Both the position numbers and the translations under genes were made by a program. Shown here piece by piece: positions 13,661-15,070 of a DNA stretch of 15,070 nucleotides; position 1 is the stretch's first letter, and every line of letters starts with the position of its first letter. The stretch spans positions 1 through 15,070 of the forward strand of contig JAVEDQ010000396.1 of assembly GCA_030840885.1 (NCBI GenBank). The letters are read 5' to 3'. The notes under the pieces are model-generated. The model was not told where the DNA came from, searched no databases, and saw only the letters and a list, made by a program, of their open reading frames with translations. This stretch comes from Frankiaceae bacterium (GTDB lineage: Bacteria; Actinomycetota; Actinomycetes; Frankiales; Frankiaceae).

Positions 13661-15067
13661 GTGGCCCTGCAGCTCTACGACACCCGGCGCCGAGCCGTCT
13701 TCCCGTTCACCCCACGGGTCAGCGGGCAGGCCGGGCTCTACGTCTGCGGTCCGACGGTGCAGGGCCCCCCCCACGTGGGGCACGTCCGGGGGGCGGTCGC
13801 GTTCGACGTCCTGCGGCGCTGGCTGACGCTCTCGGGCTACGAGGTCACGCTGGTGCGCAACGTGACCGACGTCGACGACAAGATCATCGAGAACGCGGCG
13901 GCCGAAGGTGTGACGCCCTGGGCCCTCGCCGAGCGCTACACCCGCGAGTTCAACCGGGCCTACGACGTGCTCGGCGTCCTGGCCCCGACCGTCGAGCCAC
14001 GGGCGACGGGCCACATCCCCGAGATGATCGCCATGATCGCGCGACTGGTCGACGCGGGCGCGGCCTACCCGTCGGCCGGCAGCGTCTGGTTCTCCGTCGG
14101 TGCCTTCGCCGACTACGGCGCCCTGTCGGGGCAGCGGCCGGACAGCGTCCAGGCCTCGCCCGAGGGTGACGACGGCAAGCGCGACCCCCGGGATTTCGCC
14201 CTCTGGAAGGCCTACAAGCCGGGCGAGCCGAGCTGGGACACGCCCTGGGGCCCCGGTCGGCCGGGCTGGCACCTCGAATGCAGCGCGATGGCCGCGAAGT
14301 ACCTCGGCGAGGGCTTCGACGTGCACGGCGGCGGGCTGGACCTCGTCTTCCCGCACCACGAGAACGAGCGCGCACAGACCGCGTTGACCTACGGCTCAGG
14401 CAACGCGGGCGGCTCGGCCGGCACGCACGAGATGGCGCAGCACTGGCTGCACGGCGGCATGCTCACCACCCGCGGCGAGAAGATGTCGAAGTCGGTGGGC
14501 AACTTCTTCCGCGTCCAGGACGCGCTCGACACGGTGCGGCCCGCGGAGCTCCGCTTCTACCTCGCCTCGGGGCACTACCGGTCGACCCAGGAGTACAGCG
14601 GCGAAGCGCTGCAGGAGGCGGCCGCTGGCTACCAGCGGCTCGAGACCTTCTGCCGCAGCGTCGACGTGGACGTCCAGCTCGACGAGCCCTCGGACGAGCC
14701 GCCCGGCGTGTGGGACGAGTTCGCCGAAGCGATGGACGACGACCTGGCCGTCCCGCGCGCGCTCGCGGTCATCTTCTCAGCGGTCTCGACGGGCAACAAG
14801 GCCGAGGGTTCCGAGCGCGGGGCCTACGTCCGGGTGGTGCGCCGCATGCTCGCCGCCCTCGGGCTCGATCCGGTCTCGCAGTGGCCCGACCCCGGCTCCG
14901 ACCTGCGTCCCGCGCTGGACACCGCCGTGGCGGTCGCGCTGGCCCGGCGGGCGCAGGCCCGGCAAGACAAGGACTACGCGACGTCGGACCTCATCCGCGA
15001 TCAGCTCGCCGAAGGCGGGATCCAAGTCGAGGACACCGCCGGCGGCCAACGATGGAGGCTCGGCTGA
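13661..15067 (+). CDS. cysS: Cysteinyl-tRNA synthetase CysS
   Basis: CysS charges tRNA-Cys. The 468-residue protein has Cys29 in YVCGPTVQG, the HIGH-equivalent PPHVGHVRG (36-44), the WHLECSAM block with Cys207, HHENE (232-236) and KMSKS (274-278). Cys29, Cys207 and the HHENE residues are the expected zinc site. The C-terminal anticodon-binding part includes [13 protein letters not shown]. MshC, the related mycothiol ligase, is less likely because of the length, the KMSKS context and the ispF neighbour. GTG at 13661 is the likely start; the ribosome binding site is weak and the gene probably depends on ispDF. The TGA stop at 15065-15067 overlaps an ATG at 15067-15069. In mycobacteria the next gene is an rRNA 2'-O-methyltransferase (RlmB-like), so a coupled gene probably begins at the window edge. 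Confidence 0.96.
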   Translation: MALQLYDTRRRAVFPFTPRVSGQAGLYVCGPTVQGPPHVGHVRGAVAFDVLRRWLTLSGYEVTLVRNVTDVDDKIIENAAAEGVTPWALAERYTREFNRAYDVLGVLAPTVEPRATGHIPEMIAMIARLVDAGAAYPSAGSVWFSVGAFADYGALSGQRPDSVQASPEGDDGKRDPRDFALWKAYKPGEPSWDTPWGPGRPGWHLECSAMAAKYLGEGFDVHGGGLDLVFPHHENERAQTALTYGSGNAGGSAGTHEMAQHWLHGGMLTTRGEKMSKSVGNFFRVQDALDTVRPAELRFYLASGHYRSTQEYSGEALQEAAAGYQRLETFCRSVDVDVQLDEPSDEPPGVWDEFAEAMDDDLAVPRALAVIFSAVSTGNKAEGSERGAYVRVVRRMLAALGLDPVSQWPDPGSDLRPALDTAVAVALARRAQARQDKDYATSDLIRDQLAEGGIQVEDTAGGQRWRLG

Positions 15068-15070
15068 TGC

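Noticed and set aside
13661..15067. MshC (mycothiol ligase) instead of CysS
   Set aside because: The length, KMSKS context, C-terminal anticodon-binding region and ispDF neighbourhood fit CysS.

Overview
The window is strongly GC-rich, uses G or C at most third codon positions, and has several GTG starts. The order clpC, mutY, disA, radA, lpqE-like, carD, ispD, ispF, cysS, with matching orientations, is the mirror image of the Mycobacterium tuberculosis region between clpC1 (Rv3596c) and cysS1 (Rv3580c). I read it as a chromosomal core region of a high-GC actinomycete. A Pseudonocardiales-type host is a guess. No rRNA, tRNA, IS element or CRISPR array was seen.

Layout. 1-587: the end of clpC, followed by a strong UUCG-capped hairpin terminator. 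709-2591: a translationally coupled pair on the + strand, a class I SAM methyltransferase and a type III polyketide synthase with an intact Cys-His-Asn triad. 2629-3489: mutY on the - strand. 3542-4719: two + strand genes, a single-pass membrane protein with a four-cysteine outer domain and a small unknown protein. 4734-9853: a - strand run read right to left as ubiA-like prenyltransferase, SCO1-like copper chaperone, LpqE-like lipoprotein, radA, disA. 9896-10600: a CPBP-family membrane protein (+). 10640-11545: a membrane-anchored thioredoxin-fold protein (-). 11546-11887: a 342-base regulatory gap. 11888-15067: carD, ispD, ispF, cysS (+).

How the genes fit together. The core genes cover protein quality control (ClpC), DNA repair and c-di-AMP signalling (MutY, RadA, DisA; RadA is known to restrain DisA in mycobacteria), RNA polymerase control (CarD), MEP-pathway isoprenoid synthesis (IspD, IspF) and cysteinyl-tRNA synthesis (CysS). 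Compared with the M. tuberculosis order, two blocks are extra: methyltransferase + type III PKS between clpC and mutY, and UbiA + SCO1 + CPBP + thioredoxin-fold between lpqE and carD. The carbonic anhydrase gene found beside mutY in M. tuberculosis is missing.

The most interesting reading is that the methyltransferase, type III PKS and UbiA prenyltransferase together make a methylated, prenylated polyketide lipid or quinone, with MEP genes close by. A second point of interest is an envelope copper/redox group: an SCO1 with its copper ligands intact is translationally coupled to a PCuAC-fold lipoprotein that has lost them. Both are inferences. Short tandem DNA repeats sit inside the UbiA, SCO1 and LpqE-like genes, and palindromes lie against the ispD start.
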